From Bacillus sp. EAC (lineage in GTDB: Bacteria; Bacillota; Bacilli; Bacillales; Bacillaceae_G): DNA of 64,000 nt. The stretch is from assembly GCF_002156875.1 (NCBI RefSeq), contig NZ_NCSY01000010.1, positions 124,001 to 188,000 of the forward strand. Reading direction: 5' to 3'. The notes beneath the pieces were generated by a model. That model was not told where the DNA came from. It did no database searches and saw only the letters and a list, made by a program, of their open reading frames with translations. Every line of letters starts with the position of its first letter. Positions within the stretch are counted from its first letter, which is position 1. Positions 36,217-44,982 of this stretch are shown piece by piece. A program made the position numbers and the translations under genes.

Positions 36217-37449
36217 ATGATTAACGAGACAGTTAAAGAATTAAATAATAAAATTGCTGAACTTGAAGGTAAAATAAAATCATATGAAAAAATCCTAAGT
36301 ACAATAGATTCTGGTTCTATATTTTCAAATGAAACTCGTGAATTATACAGCACAAAACAACCCACTAATGAAGAAACTTTTAATAAACCTCATTTTGAAA
36401 TAGATCAGACACCATCATTACATAATAAATTTTCAACTTTTTTAACTAATAGTAAAAGAACATTGCAATCAGTATACGATGCTTTCCCACATCAAGTATT
36501 ATTTATAGATAAAAATGGCATTATTACTTTGTACAACCAGCAAGTTGCCTTAGATTTTAAGATAAAAAAATATGAATACATTGGTAGACATATTAAAGAG
36601 CTCCTAAAAATAGATGAGAAAGATATTTTCTTATTACAAACTCTCTATTCAGGTGAAGAGTTTTATAATAAGGAAATATTAAATATTGATTATGGAATTA
36701 TTAATACTCGTATTATTCGGGATTTAGAAGGTGATATTGCTAGAGTAATAGGTGTATTTCATAATTTAAATGACGCCAGGGAATCTGAGAAACTAGCCAT
36801 GTCAGGAAGAATCGCTGCAGGTATTGCTCATGAGGTACGTAACCCACTTACGACAGTAAGAGGCTATTTACAATTCCTACAAGAAGAATCACCAAGCCAA
36901 TATAAACAATTATTTAACGATTTATTAATACCAGAATTAGACAGAGCCAACAATATAATAACTGACTTTTTATCAATCACCAAAAATGCAAACTATAAAC
37001 CCGAACCCATTCTAATTAATAACTTTTTATCCAATTACATGAAACAATTATTATTTAGTGAGACAGTCTTGAATAATATCAACATCGAATATAATCTATC
37101 AACTGAATTAAATGAAAACAAAATATACTTTGATAAAAATCAACTGGTTCAAGTATTTCTTAACCTATTTCATAATGCATTAGATGCAAAAAAAGATGGT
37201 TTACTTACAATAAATTTTTCAACATTTATTGAAAATGATTTAATTTATATCGTCTTTAAAGATAATGGGTCTGGAATTCCTCCAGCTGACTTACCTTATA
37301 TATTTGATCCGTTTTTTACAACTAAAGACAATGGCACAGGGCTTGGTCTATCTTTAACAAAGAAAATAATTCAAAATCACAATGGTACAATTTCTGTCTT
37401 TAGTGGTAAAAGTGGCACGACATTTACAATCACATTACCAGTTAAATAA
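36217..37449 (+). CDS. Soluble PAS-domain sensor histidine kinase
   Basis: This 410-residue cytoplasmic kinase has an N-terminal coiled coil (about 1-28), one PAS domain (about 82-185), a phosphoacceptor domain with His in AGIAHEVRNPLTTVRGYLQF (H205), and an ATPase domain with LFHNALDA (N), VFKDNGSGI (G1), FDPFFTTK (F) and NGTGLGLSL (G2). The HEVRNPLTTVRG signature is that of the sporulation kinase group (KinA to KinE), which phosphorylate Spo0F. No partner regulator is adjacent. Which Kin protein it equals is not clear. Confidence 0.88.
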   Translation: MINETVKELNNKIAELEGKIKSYEKILSTIDSGSIFSNETRELYSTKQPTNEETFNKPHFEIDQTPSLHNKFSTFLTNSKRTLQSVYDAFPHQVLFIDKNGIITLYNQQVALDFKIKKYEYIGRHIKELLKIDEKDIFLLQTLYSGEEFYNKEILNIDYGIINTRIIRDLEGDIARVIGVFHNLNDARESEKLAMSGRIAAGIAHEVRNPLTTVRGYLQFLQEESPSQYKQLFNDLLIPELDRANNIITDFLSITKNANYKPEPILINNFLSNYMKQLLFSETVLNNINIEYNLSTELNENKIYFDKNQLVQVFLNLFHNALDAKKDGLLTINFSTFIENDLIYIVFKDNGSGIPPADLPYIFDPFFTTKDNGTGLGLSLTKKIIQNHNGTISVFSGKSGTTFTITLPVK

Positions 37450-37474
37450 TGTCTCCTATATGAATAGTCTATTT

Positions 37475-37510
37475 AAAGCTGTCGCGATTGTTTCTGACAG
37501 CTTTTTTTAG
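37475..37510 (+). terminator. Terminator of the PAS kinase gene
   Basis: AAAGCTGTC and GACAGCTTT form a 9-bp stem with a T-tract. Confidence 0.8.
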
Positions 37511-37570
37511 TTTTTTCAAATTAAAATTGCTAAAACCTATAAATTCTATACATTTTAAACATCCAAATAA

Positions 37571-37830
37571 AAAGGCTTTTACCATTCTAGATTTCCACTT
37601 CAGAATACTTGCCTTCCGTTGGTCGGGTGATGAGCCTCCTAGGCCACAAGACGTGGGTCATGCATGCGTTACAACAGGTCGTCGTGGTAAAACCATACCT
37701 ACGTTTTTGACGCCTTGCGTGGGTCTCACCTGTCCCATAATCACTCACAGGCGTCTCGCACCCTCTGCTCCAACCATCTTCTTGATTACCAGTTTAATTT
37801 ATCAAAAACTCCATAAAATCAACAATCTAT
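37571..37830. repeat. Dispersed repeat copy 4 (long form)
   Basis: It starts at AAAGGCTTTTACC and includes CCACTTCAGAATACTTGCC, then a long insert (ACGTGGGTCATGCATGCGTT, GGTCGTCGTGG) shared with copies 5 and 7, and ends in CATCTTCTTG and an AACAATCT tail. The insert is missing from copies 1, 2 and 6. Confidence 0.85.
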
Positions 37831-37875
37831 TCATTTCTTTATTTACTTTACTAGCAACAAAGTCTACGAAATAGC

Positions 37876-37906
37876 AAAAAAAGACCAAAACAGTAAAGTT
37901 TTGGTC
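37876..37906 (-). terminator. Terminator of the YvrJ-family gene
   Basis: GACCAAAAC and GTTTTGGTC form a 9-bp stem followed by seven T on the minus strand. Confidence 0.8.
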
Positions 37907-37961
37907 ACCTTTAAGTACTATTATGTTCGTTAAAATAAAGAGAATCTAATTTTTACACCGT

Positions 37962-38096
37962 TCATTTGATTTGGTTTGGAAGTTCCTTTATTGAAACAAT
38001 CACATGATCTAATTTATGTTCAATTCGATATAAAAGATACAATGTAACTGCAATTGGAAATCCTACTTCTTTAATAAAATTAAACCAAAGTTCCAT
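37962..38096 (-). CDS. YvrJ-family miniprotein
   Basis: This is a 44-residue product: MELWFNFIKEVGFPIAVTLY followed by a short helix with RIEHKLDHVI. It is one membrane segment plus an amphipathic tail, the pattern of YvrJ-family small proteins, whose function is unknown. The ATG at 38096 follows a strong GGGGGAG site at about 6 nt, and a hairpin terminator lies downstream, so it is a well-formed gene that is easily missed by length cut-offs. It may be cotranscribed with the quinone reductase gene or have its own promoter. Confidence 0.8.
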   Translation of the reverse strand: MELWFNFIKEVGFPIAVTLYLLYRIEHKLDHVIVSIKELPNQIK

Positions 38097-38144
38097 TTCA
38101 TCTCCCCCTTTTCGATATAGATAAAGGGGAAAAACTTTTTTTCA

Positions 38145-39119
38145 TTAAACCGTTAAAATTATTTTACCTGTAGATTTTCTACTTTCCAATAAATCGTGTG
38201 CTAGTTTACCATCTTTTAATTCAAAAACGGTCGGTTCTTGAATCTCAATTTGTTTATTAGCAATCCAAGTAAATAATTCATTACTTCTATTTAGTCTTTC
38301 TTCTTTGGAAATAAGGATATTCCATAAGTCTCCACCCGTTAATGTCTTTGAAGTATCCATTAACATTCTCGGATCAATATGAACAGGATCTCCGCCAGCC
38401 ATTCCATAGAATACCACTGTACCATGTACTTTCGTTGCTTCAAAACTATCCATTATTGTAGAACCTACGGATTCATAAACTACATCAACACCATGTTTTG
38501 CTTTTGTTAAATCTTTTGTTAACCCAACCCAATTCTCGTTATAAAGAAAAACTTCTTTCGCACCTATTGATAGAGCTTTTTCTCTTTTTTCTTGCGAGGA
38601 GGTCAGTCCGATTACCTCGCCACCTTTTAGTCGAATCATTTGAGTTAACAACTGACCAACCCCACCTGCAACAGCATGAACAAGCGCTATGTCTCCAGCT
38701 TTTATTTTATAACTATCGTTAATCAAGTAATGAGCAGTTAATCCTTGTAGCATGATGGATGCAGCAATCTCAAAACTAATTTCATTAGGAATCGGGACAA
38801 TATGAGAATCTTTTGCAGCAACATATTCAGCATTTGCGTAAGGTACATCAGCGAATGCAACTCTATCTCCGATTTTATAATCTGATATATTCGAACCAAC
38901 TTCTGAAATGATACCTGCACCTTCGTAACCTAATATATAAGGCGGATTTCCAGCTAAATGATAATTACCTTTACGACGGTAAATATCAGCGAAATTAACC
39001 CCAACAGCCTTCATCTCAATCAATACTTCATTTTCTGATATGATTGGCCGTTCTACCTCTTCAAATTTCAAAACATCTGAACTACCGAACTCTTTAAAAA
39101 CTAATGCTTTCATAGACAT
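38145..39119 (-). CDS. Zinc-free quinone oxidoreductase (QOR, MDR family)
   Basis: This 324-residue medium-chain reductase lacks the zinc ligands of alcohol dehydrogenases, as do NADPH:quinone reductases. Motifs are VGVNFADIYRRKG, PYILGYEGAG, and the nucleotide site VHAVAGGVGQLLTQ (about 148-161). It probably reduces quinones or enones with NADPH, guarding against electrophiles. Two starts are possible: ATG 39119 (close to AGGA) or ATG 39113 (better spaced). It lies 12 nt after nrdF on the same strand, so it may be read through from the nrd operon. Confidence 0.86.
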   Translation of the reverse strand: MSMKALVFKEFGSSDVLKFEEVERPIISENEVLIEMKAVGVNFADIYRRKGNYHLAGNPPYILGYEGAGIISEVGSNISDYKIGDRVAFADVPYANAEYVAAKDSHIVPIPNEISFEIAASIMLQGLTAHYLINDSYKIKAGDIALVHAVAGGVGQLLTQMIRLKGGEVIGLTSSQEKREKALSIGAKEVFLYNENWVGLTKDLTKAKHGVDVVYESVGSTIMDSFEATKVHGTVVFYGMAGGDPVHIDPRMLMDTSKTLTGGDLWNILISKEERLNRSNELFTWIANKQIEIQEPTVFELKDGKLAHDLLESRKSTGKIILTV

Positions 39120-39131
39120 ACTTCCTAACTG

Positions 39132-40100
39132 TTAAAATTCAAAAATAAAATCCTCATCTGTTAATTTTTCCACTGTAACAGCTTTTACATACCCATTACC
39201 TTTTACAGAGAAAAAATCATGGTTTTTTGTATCTGTTTTCAAACCATTTAGAACGATTGGATTAATGTCCTCTTCTTCAAAGTACTGATCAAATCCTAAA
39301 TTCATAAGTGCTTTATTTGCATTGTATCTGATAAATTTATTTACTTCATCTACTAAGCCGATTGATGAATAGATGTCTTCTGTGTATTGCAATTCAATAT
39401 CATACAACTGAACTAATAATGACATTGTTTCCTTATACAGTCGAGTTTTTTGTTCTTCTGTAAATTCTTCATATATTTGCTGAGCTAATATCCCAACGAA
39501 TACTCCATGTATACTTTCATCACGTAAAATTAGATTTATTATTTCACCACTTGCAGTCATCTTACCTTGACCTGCTAAATATAAAGGGAAGAAAAATCCA
39601 CTATAAAATAAGTAACTCTCTAAAAAGACACTTGCTACCATAGCCATATATAGCTCTTCAGATGACACATCTCTCTTTAATAAATTTAGGTAATATGATG
39701 AGATTAGTTCTGACTTTTTCGTTAAAATTGGGTGCTCGTCAACCCATTTAAATAGCTCATCAATTTCATCTTCAGTAGCAAGTGTTGTAAATATATGTGA
39801 ATAGCTTTTCGCATGTACTTCTTCCATTGCTCCCATAAAGGCTAGTACACTTTTTGCTTGTAGATTCTTTAAATGAACTAAAATAAGTGGCATCCCTTCT
39901 CCACCTTGCTTCGTATCAAGTAAAGTAAGTCCACCTAGTACTTTTATAAATGTATCCTGCTCATCTTTTGATAAAGTGTTCCATGTATTTTTATCAGAAG
40001 AGACGACTATTTCTTCTTCTGTCCAAAATTGTGATAAATTTTGTTTCCAAAAAACTAAACTAAAGTCATCTTCCTTCTTATTCCAGTTCACAGCTTTCAT
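39132..40100 (-). CDS. nrdF: Class Ib ribonucleotide reductase small subunit NrdF
   Basis: NrdF carries the dimetal-tyrosyl radical cofactor needed by NrdE to make deoxyribonucleotides. The 322-residue product has the carboxylate/His ligand sets in [18 protein letters not shown] (with the radical Tyr), [11 protein letters not shown] and RDESIHG. The C-terminal tail DEDFIFEF should dock on NrdE. It is third in nrdI-nrdE-nrdF, separated from nrdE by 179 nt holding a strong hairpin. No nrdH is next to it. Confidence 0.95.
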   Translation of the reverse strand: MKAVNWNKKEDDFSLVFWKQNLSQFWTEEEIVVSSDKNTWNTLSKDEQDTFIKVLGGLTLLDTKQGGEGMPLILVHLKNLQAKSVLAFMGAMEEVHAKSYSHIFTTLATEDEIDELFKWVDEHPILTKKSELISSYYLNLLKRDVSSEELYMAMVASVFLESYLFYSGFFFPLYLAGQGKMTASGEIINLILRDESIHGVFVGILAQQIYEEFTEEQKTRLYKETMSLLVQLYDIELQYTEDIYSSIGLVDEVNKFIRYNANKALMNLGFDQYFEEEDINPIVLNGLKTDTKNHDFFSVKGNGYVKAVTVEKLTDEDFIFEF

Positions 40101-40124
40101 TTATATTGCCCCCTAGTCATTAAA

Positions 40125-40177
40125 GAAAGCCCGATAATATAGAATTGTTTGCTTTTGCATTCTATAATCGAGCTTTC
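40125..40177 (-). ncRNA. Hairpin in the nrdE-nrdF gap
   Basis: GAAAGC, CGAT, ATAGAAT and their complements form an imperfect stem of about 18 bp with a 14-nt loop, not followed by a U-tract. It could be an mRNA processing or stability element that sets the NrdF to NrdE ratio; this is inference. Confidence 0.5.
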
Positions 40178-40279
40178 CAATTCGCATAATTATTAAATTT
40201 AATTTAGATATAGTTCAGGTATTGACTATGATTTGCATATCTAATGTCTAGCAACACAGTTCTAATTCTTTCACAATTC

Positions 40280-42364
40280 TTAAACTGAACAACTGATACA
40301 TTCTTCAACGCTAAGTTTTCGTGTGCGAGTATAATATAAACTCTTTAATCCTTTTTTATTTGCATAGATATAATATCTTGCTAATTCTCTAGTAGAGATA
40401 TCACTATTTACATATAAAATCGTACTGATTCCTTGATCAACATGTTGTTGAATTTCTGCAATCAAATCAATTAATTTATATTGATTGACATCATAAGCAG
40501 ATTTGTAATACCAAAAACTTTTTTGAGATAGATATGGCATTGGATAATAAGTCGTAGAATTTGCGTATGTTCGAGATTCTATTACATTTACAATTGGCAT
40601 AACTGAAGAGGTTGCATTCTGAATGTAGCTAATTGATTGTGTAGGTGCAATTGCTAATCGATAACTGTTATACAAACCATATGCTTGTACTTGCTTACAT
40701 AATGTTACCCAATCAAATTCGTTTGGGATATAAATTCCGTTAAATAACTCTTTTACTTTTTGAGATTTTGGTTCAAATGACTGCTCTGTATACTTTTCAA
40801 AATAAGTACCTTTTGCATATTCACTTTTCTCAAAGTCCTTGAATGTTTTACCTGTTTCTTTTGCAATTAACATGCTTTTTTCGATTGAATAGAAATTCAT
40901 CATCATAAAGAATGTTCGAACGAAATCTTTTGCTTCTTCACTTTCATAAGCAATACCGTTTTTTGCAAAATAACCATGTAAATTCATAGCACCTAATCCA
41001 ACAGAATGAAGCTCATCATTTGCTTTTTTTACTGTAGGTGCATTTTCAATCTCAGTCATATCTGATACAGCTGTTAAAGCTTCAATACCAACATGTACTG
41101 ATTCTTTTATAGCTTTATTTTCCATTACATTAACAATATTTAAAGAGCCTAAATTACAATTTACATCTCGTTTAATTTGATCCTCAGAACCATAATTATT
41201 AATTTCTGATGTTTCTTGAAGCTGGAAGATTTCAGTACATAAATTAGACATTTTAATTTCGCCGATATCCTTTAAAGCATGCTGCTTATTTGCATTACTC
41301 TTATACATTAAGTATGGATATCCTGATTCTAATTGAATTGCTGCGATTTTAACCAGTAAATCTCTCGCAGTTAAATCTAATTTTCTCTTTTTAATTTTAT
41401 CATTCTTAACTAATTCATCATATTTTTCATCAATGTCAATATCATCCAGATAGATACCATATTCTTTATATACAGTGTACGGTGCGAATACGTAGAATGG
41501 CTCATTTTTCTCTGCCAATTCAAAGAATTTATTAGGAACAATTAATCCGATCGAAAGTGATTGAATGCGGCTTTTTTCATCTGCATTTATTTTTTTTGTA
41601 TCAAGAAATTCAATTACGTCCCAGTGAAAAATATTTAAATAAGTAGCTCCAGCACCTTTTCGTTGTCCAAGCTGATTAGCGTATGAGAATGAGTCTTCTA
41701 ATAATTTCATTACAGGAACAACACCACTTGCAGCGTTATCAATCTCTTTAATTTGTTCTCCCCTAGCTCTAAGCTTAGATAAATTCAATGCAACTCCACC
41801 ACCAATTTTTGATAGCTGCATTGCCGTATTAATTTGAAAACCGATTGAATTTAAGCTGTCATCCATTTCAAGCAGGAAGCAAGATACCATTTCACCTCTT
41901 CTACTTCTACCAGCATTTAAAAATGTTGGTGTAGCAGGTTGGTAATTTTGTTGAATCATCATCTTAGCTAATATTAAAGCTTTTTCAATATTGCCTCTAC
42001 CTAGATATAGAGCAACTATTGCTATGCGATCTTCATAGCCTTCTAAATAAAATTTTCCATCATTTGTTTTTAAGGCATAATCCTTAAAGAATTTTGATGC
42101 AGCCATATAAGATTGGAACGTAAATCCAGCTTTATATACAAGGTCATACATTCTTTCTATTTCATTAAAGGAGTATTCTAGCTCTACGTTATAATAATAG
42201 TTTTCTTGAATCATATAGTTTAAGCGTTCTTTTATAGTAGAAAATTGAATTTTTCTGTCTTCCACTTCTTTTAAAAAACAAAGTAACGCTTCTTTATCTT
42301 TCGCAAGATCAAAAAAACCATCCTTTTTAATCGTTAATTCATTATTAAGCTCAATATGTCTCAA
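40280..42364 (-). CDS. nrdE: Class Ib ribonucleotide reductase large subunit NrdE
   Basis: NrdE is the catalytic subunit that reduces ribonucleoside diphosphates. The 694-residue product keeps the redox Cys in EMVSCFLLEMDD, the active-site NLCTEIF (Cys and Glu) and CNLGSLNI, the Tyr relay YYTRTR, and the C-terminal pair in ECISCSV that is re-reduced by a thioredoxin-like protein. It lacks an N-terminal ATP cone, as expected for class Ib. No intron or intein interrupts it. It overlaps nrdI by 14 nt. Confidence 0.96.
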   Translation of the reverse strand: MRHIELNNELTIKKDGFFDLAKDKEALLCFLKEVEDRKIQFSTIKERLNYMIQENYYYNVELEYSFNEIERMYDLVYKAGFTFQSYMAASKFFKDYALKTNDGKFYLEGYEDRIAIVALYLGRGNIEKALILAKMMIQQNYQPATPTFLNAGRSRRGEMVSCFLLEMDDSLNSIGFQINTAMQLSKIGGGVALNLSKLRARGEQIKEIDNAASGVVPVMKLLEDSFSYANQLGQRKGAGATYLNIFHWDVIEFLDTKKINADEKSRIQSLSIGLIVPNKFFELAEKNEPFYVFAPYTVYKEYGIYLDDIDIDEKYDELVKNDKIKKRKLDLTARDLLVKIAAIQLESGYPYLMYKSNANKQHALKDIGEIKMSNLCTEIFQLQETSEINNYGSEDQIKRDVNCNLGSLNIVNVMENKAIKESVHVGIEALTAVSDMTEIENAPTVKKANDELHSVGLGAMNLHGYFAKNGIAYESEEAKDFVRTFFMMMNFYSIEKSMLIAKETGKTFKDFEKSEYAKGTYFEKYTEQSFEPKSQKVKELFNGIYIPNEFDWVTLCKQVQAYGLYNSYRLAIAPTQSISYIQNATSSVMPIVNVIESRTYANSTTYYPMPYLSQKSFWYYKSAYDVNQYKLIDLIAEIQQHVDQGISTILYVNSDISTRELARYYIYANKKGLKSLYYTRTRKLSVEECISCSV

Positions 42365-42710
42365 GCTTTTTCACTCCCTCAAGAAAATATTGTATATCTC
42401 GATTTGTCCCAGACATTTCGAATTTTGACAAAACTGGTACGTTATATGTTGATGATATTTTATCCGCGCTGGCTGCAAATGAATCTCCCCAGTTTCTATT
42501 ACCACTTGCACTTACTGCTTTAAGATAGTGTGAATTTTGTTTTAAAAAATGATTTACATTATCAGGTACACTACCAAATCCAGTTGTATAAGTTACGAGA
42601 ATATACGGTTCTTCAATTGTAAGTCCATCTTTTATTTGAATTGACGGCATTCTAATTTTATTGACAAATCGTTTAACATTGCCAGTCATTGAGCTGTAAA
42701 CTATCACCAT
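42351..42710 (-). CDS. nrdI: Flavodoxin-like NrdI
   Basis: NrdI is a small flavodoxin-like protein that supplies superoxide/oxidant to assemble the dimanganese-tyrosyl cofactor of NrdF. The 119-residue product has the FMN phosphate loop YSSMTGNVKRF (about 5-15) and TYTTGFGSVP and SASGNRNWGDSF flavin-contact loops. It is the first gene of the nrd operon; GAGGGTG lies at proper spacing before ATG 42710. Two NrdR-like boxes lie 50-97 nt upstream. Confidence 0.93.
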   Translation of the reverse strand: MVIVYSSMTGNVKRFVNKIRMPSIQIKDGLTIEEPYILVTYTTGFGSVPDNVNHFLKQNSHYLKAVSASGNRNWGDSFAASADKISSTYNVPVLSKFEMSGTNRDIQYFLEGVKKLETY

Positions 42711-42759
42711 ATAATCACCCTCGTTAATATGTAAGAATATTGAAAAATCTCATGTTATA

Positions 42760-42775
42760 TACCTACATATTGTAT
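42760..42775 (-). promoter_or_regulatory. Distal member of a putative NrdR box pair
   Basis: TACCTACATATTGTAT matches the remembered 16-bp NrdR consensus at 11 of 16 positions. It is 16 bp away from the better box at 42792, the spacing typical of paired NrdR sites. Confidence 0.45.
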
Positions 42776-42791
42776 TACCTTTTTAGAACAA

Positions 42792-42807
42792 ACACAACAT
42801 ATAGTTT
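42792..42807 (-). promoter_or_regulatory. Putative NrdR box upstream of nrdI
   Basis: ACACAACATATAGTTT matches the NrdR consensus (roughly aCaCwAtATaTwGtgT) at 14 of 16 positions. Location upstream of nrdI fits ribonucleotide reductase control by NrdR. Confidence 0.6.
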
Positions 42808-42937
42808 CTCAAATTAAAAAATAAACATTTCGACAAGTTCATCTAGAATGAAACAATAAGAGAAATTTAACAAAAAATGGAGAAGAGTGCAATAAAGTGT
42901 AAAACGATTTTTTTGTCAATTGACCGATTGTCATTTT

Positions 42938-43023
42938 CACAAAAAAAGTACTCATTAACTCCTTGCTAAACAAGAAAAAAGTCGAAAAAAACTTTTTTTT
43001 TTAGCAAAGTTTTAATGAATACT
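42938..43023 (-). terminator. Long hairpin terminator after the 64-residue gene
   Basis: CATTAA/TTAATG, TTGCTAAA/TTTAGCAA and AAAAGT/ACTTTT pairs build a nested stem of about 77 nt, followed by eight T on the minus strand. Confidence 0.65.
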
Positions 43024-43055
43024 TAGTTAAATGTTATAAAGTTTTCACTATTTCT

Positions 43056-43250
43056 TTAACTTCTAGCAATTTCACTATAAGTGTAAATTACATCGCCGCC
43101 ATGTTGTGCAATTCCACGAATATGCTTAAAATCCTCACGTGCTACTATTATTTGTCTAAAAGTTAAAAAATCACTTTTCTTTATTGCGATTTCTTGTATT
43201 TCTCCATTAACTAGTTGATTAATTAAATTAATCATTTCATTTTGTTCCAT
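43056..43250 (-). CDS. Small conserved-looking protein, unknown
   Basis: This 64-residue soluble, mildly acidic protein (MEQNEMINLINQLVNGEIQE at the start) is likely alpha/beta. I do not recognise the family. Support for a real gene is structural: ATG 43250 follows AAGGGTGA at proper spacing and a long terminator follows the stop. It lies between the nrd operon and repeat copy 5, with no operon partner. Confidence 0.65.
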   Translation of the reverse strand: MEQNEMINLINQLVNGEIQEIAIKKSDFLTFRQIIVAREDFKHIRGIAQHGGDVIYTYSEIARS

Positions 43251-43423
43251 AAACTCACCCTTATATAGTAGAAATATTTTTTAAAATTGGCTCTGTTAAA
43301 AAAGAATCCGTTTCCTTTTCAGTGGATGAACTCACCACCCTCCCCCTCGTTCCCTACCGTAACGTCTGGTAAGTTAGTTGTTCATTAGGAGAATCGTGGC
43401 ATCTCTATATTCTTTAATTACTT
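43251..43423. other. GC-richer unexplained stretch before repeat copy 5
   Basis: The segment around 43288-43400 (with GGCTCTGTTAAAAAAG and CTCCCCCTCGTTCCCTACCG) is richer in GC than its surroundings. No frame or ribosome site was found. It may be a remnant of another element. Confidence 0.4.
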
Positions 43424-43705
43424 AGGCTGTTTTTGTATACATCGTTGCAAATTAAGTAAATGTAGGTTGATTTCCACCCTAGAATGTTCGCTTTCCGTGG
43501 GGCGTGAGTCGAGCCTAGGCCCACACGATGTGGTTCATGCATTCGTTACGACAGGACGTCGTGGTATTGCATGCCTTCCTATTGACGATTGTGGGGTCTT
43601 AAGCCTTTCCGCATTTACCTCAGTAATCGAGAACCCTTCCGTTTCAATCAACGTCTGTCTTAAAAGTTACAATAACTAAAGCAACAATTCTTAAAAAAGA
43701 GCCTT
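43424..43705. repeat. Dispersed repeat copy 5 (long form, both ends visible)
   Basis: The left end is AGGCTGTTTTTGTATAC and the right end TCTTAAAAAAGAGCCTT, an imperfect inverted pair. The core TTTCCACCCTAGAATGTTCG to TTCCGTTTCAATC contains the long-form insert (ACGATGTGGTTCATGCATTC, GGACGTCGTGG). It is one of the two best copies for defining the boundaries. Confidence 0.88.
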
Positions 43706-43791
43706 TAACATAAAACAAGAATTAAACGATATTGAGCCTTAATTTTAAAATCTTTACTCTAACATTATCAAACAAAGTCGTGATTTGGAAC

Positions 43792-44100
43792 TTAAAATGT
43801 TACGTCTAAGATTTTCTCAGTTACTCCCATAGTAGAAATCTTTTTATTTAATAGAAGAACTTCACTTTTCCCATCTTTAAGAATTAAAAAAGCTTTCGGC
43901 AATATGGCTACCCCTGAACCTGAATAATCCAAATTGACAGCCGTATGACCTTCTCCAAGAATTGCAACCATTTCAAAAAAGGGTATTAAAATGATATTCT
44001 CAAAAAATAAAATAGGATCACCAATTAATGTATTTCTGCTAACTAACTCAGAAATTTCTTCACTTAATTCATACAAATATTCATCTTTACCGTCTTTCAA
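43792..44100 (-). CDS. GerW/YtfJ-like domain protein
   Basis: This 102-residue protein resembles the GerW (YtfJ) sporulation/germination family: IGDPILFFENIILIPFFEMV matches the GDPI...TLIPVS strand, and SGSGVAILPKAFLILKDGK the SGAGVSITPVAFLVV strand. Compared with YtfJ it is shorter and less Gly-rich in the middle, so it may be a divergent paralogue. The start is TTG at 44100, 8 nt after TTGGAGGT. Function is inferred and uncertain. It is divergent from ykvS. Confidence 0.65.
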   Translation of the reverse strand: MKDGKDEYLYELSEEISELVSRNTLIGDPILFFENIILIPFFEMVAILGEGHTAVNLDYSGSGVAILPKAFLILKDGKSEVLLLNKKISTMGVTEKILDVTF

Positions 44101-44277
44101 TAGAAGTAACCTCCAAAAAGTGCTACATCCATTTTTACCTTTCTTTTAATTTTTAAACATAATTATTTGAGAAAATAGACTTAATTGTAAAAAAATTTAA
44201 ATTTTCTCTTTACCTTTAAACCGTTTTCATGCATTATTAAGGTGTCAAGTTAAAACTTTCTTATAGGAGAAATGCTC

Positions 44278-44463
44278 ATGAAAATTGCAGAAGCAGGGAA
44301 TATCATTGAGTTTAAACAGGGGTTAAAAGGTAGAGTTCAGAAAGTAAATAAAAATTCTGTCATTGTTGACATATCCATAATGGAAAACTTTAGAGATTTG
44401 GAAATGGAGCCACTTACAGTGGTAAACCATAAAAACTATAAAATAGTAAGAACTGCCGAGTAA
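44278..44463 (+). CDS. ykvS: YkvS family (DUF2187) protein
   Basis: This 61-residue protein of the YkvS/DUF2187 family has a predicted KOW-like small beta barrel and unknown function. The near-invariant GNIIEFKQGLKGRV, KNSVIVDIS and VVNHKNYKIV segments match B. subtilis YkvS. An ATG at 44272 is too close to AGGAGA; ATG 44278 is 8 nt away and preferred. It is monocistronic with a strong terminator. Confidence 0.87.
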   Translation: MKIAEAGNIIEFKQGLKGRVQKVNKNSVIVDISIMENFRDLEMEPLTVVNHKNYKIVRTAE

Positions 44464-44545
44464 AATTAGTAGAAGAAATTTTTTTCTACATAATTCTACT
44501 TTATAGATGTAAACATTATTGAACATTCGTTATTTAAATCAGTCT

Positions 44546-44578
44546 TAGGTCCCGTGTGCTACACGGGACTTTTTTTTA
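44546..44578 (+). terminator. Terminator of ykvS
   Basis: GTCCCGTGT and ACACGGGAC form a GC-rich 9-bp stem with loop GCT, followed by T8. Confidence 0.9.
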
Positions 44579-44659
44579 TGATTACACTTGTTAACGTGAA
44601 TGTTTGATAGTTTGATTATAGTTGGACAAAACCTTTTAGAAATAAATGAAAGGAGTGAG

Positions 44660-44770
44660 TTATTTAGTTTCTTTGTCCAATTCTTTAAAAGATTTTACTT
44701 TCTCATGCGGTTGTTGGTTCGTTTTTCTTTCATTCCAGAATCGTTCCTTTTCTTTCTTAGATTTTGTCAT
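44660..44770 (-). CDS. 36-residue basic miniprotein (DUF6254-like)
   Basis: The product is highly charged: it begins MTKSKKEKERFWNERK and ends KVKSFKELDKETK, with QQPHEKVKSF in the middle. The KSK..E..W..RK..QxPHxKVKSF pattern recalls the short DUF6254 family of Bacillaceae; the name is from memory and uncertain. A very good GGAGGG site lies 7 nt before the ATG at 44770. It is only 36 residues, so it is likely to be missed by length cut-offs. Function is unknown. Confidence 0.7.
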   Translation of the reverse strand: MTKSKKEKERFWNERKTNQQPHEKVKSFKELDKETK

Positions 44771-44982
44771 AATTGTTCCCTCCGTAAAAAGTAATTTCTA
44801 GTCACTTTATCCTTTCACTAATTGGTAGAATATATGTAAACAATTTTCTTACATAAGTATTAAAAATATTTAAAACCATTAACACAAACAAGACACAAGA
44901 CCGGTGATATTATTTTGAAAATTCTGTAAAACAAATCAGTATGATTTAAAATAATTACCATAATTAGAAAGGAAGGTAATTT

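Noticed and set aside
37488-37874. Plus-strand frame of 128 codons over repeat copy 4
   Set aside because: It arises from the stop-poor repeat; no ribosome site and no recognisable protein.
40280-42364. Group I intron or intein in nrdE/nrdF, common in some Bacillus
   Set aside because: Both genes are full length and uninterrupted.
43467-43679. Plus-strand frame inside repeat copy 5
   Set aside because: Its sequence follows the repeat core, which other copies break with stops and frameshifts; not a gene.
44600-44794. 64-codon plus-strand frame rich in Phe and Leu
   Set aside because: It is the antisense shadow of the 36-residue basic miniprotein, which has the good ribosome site.
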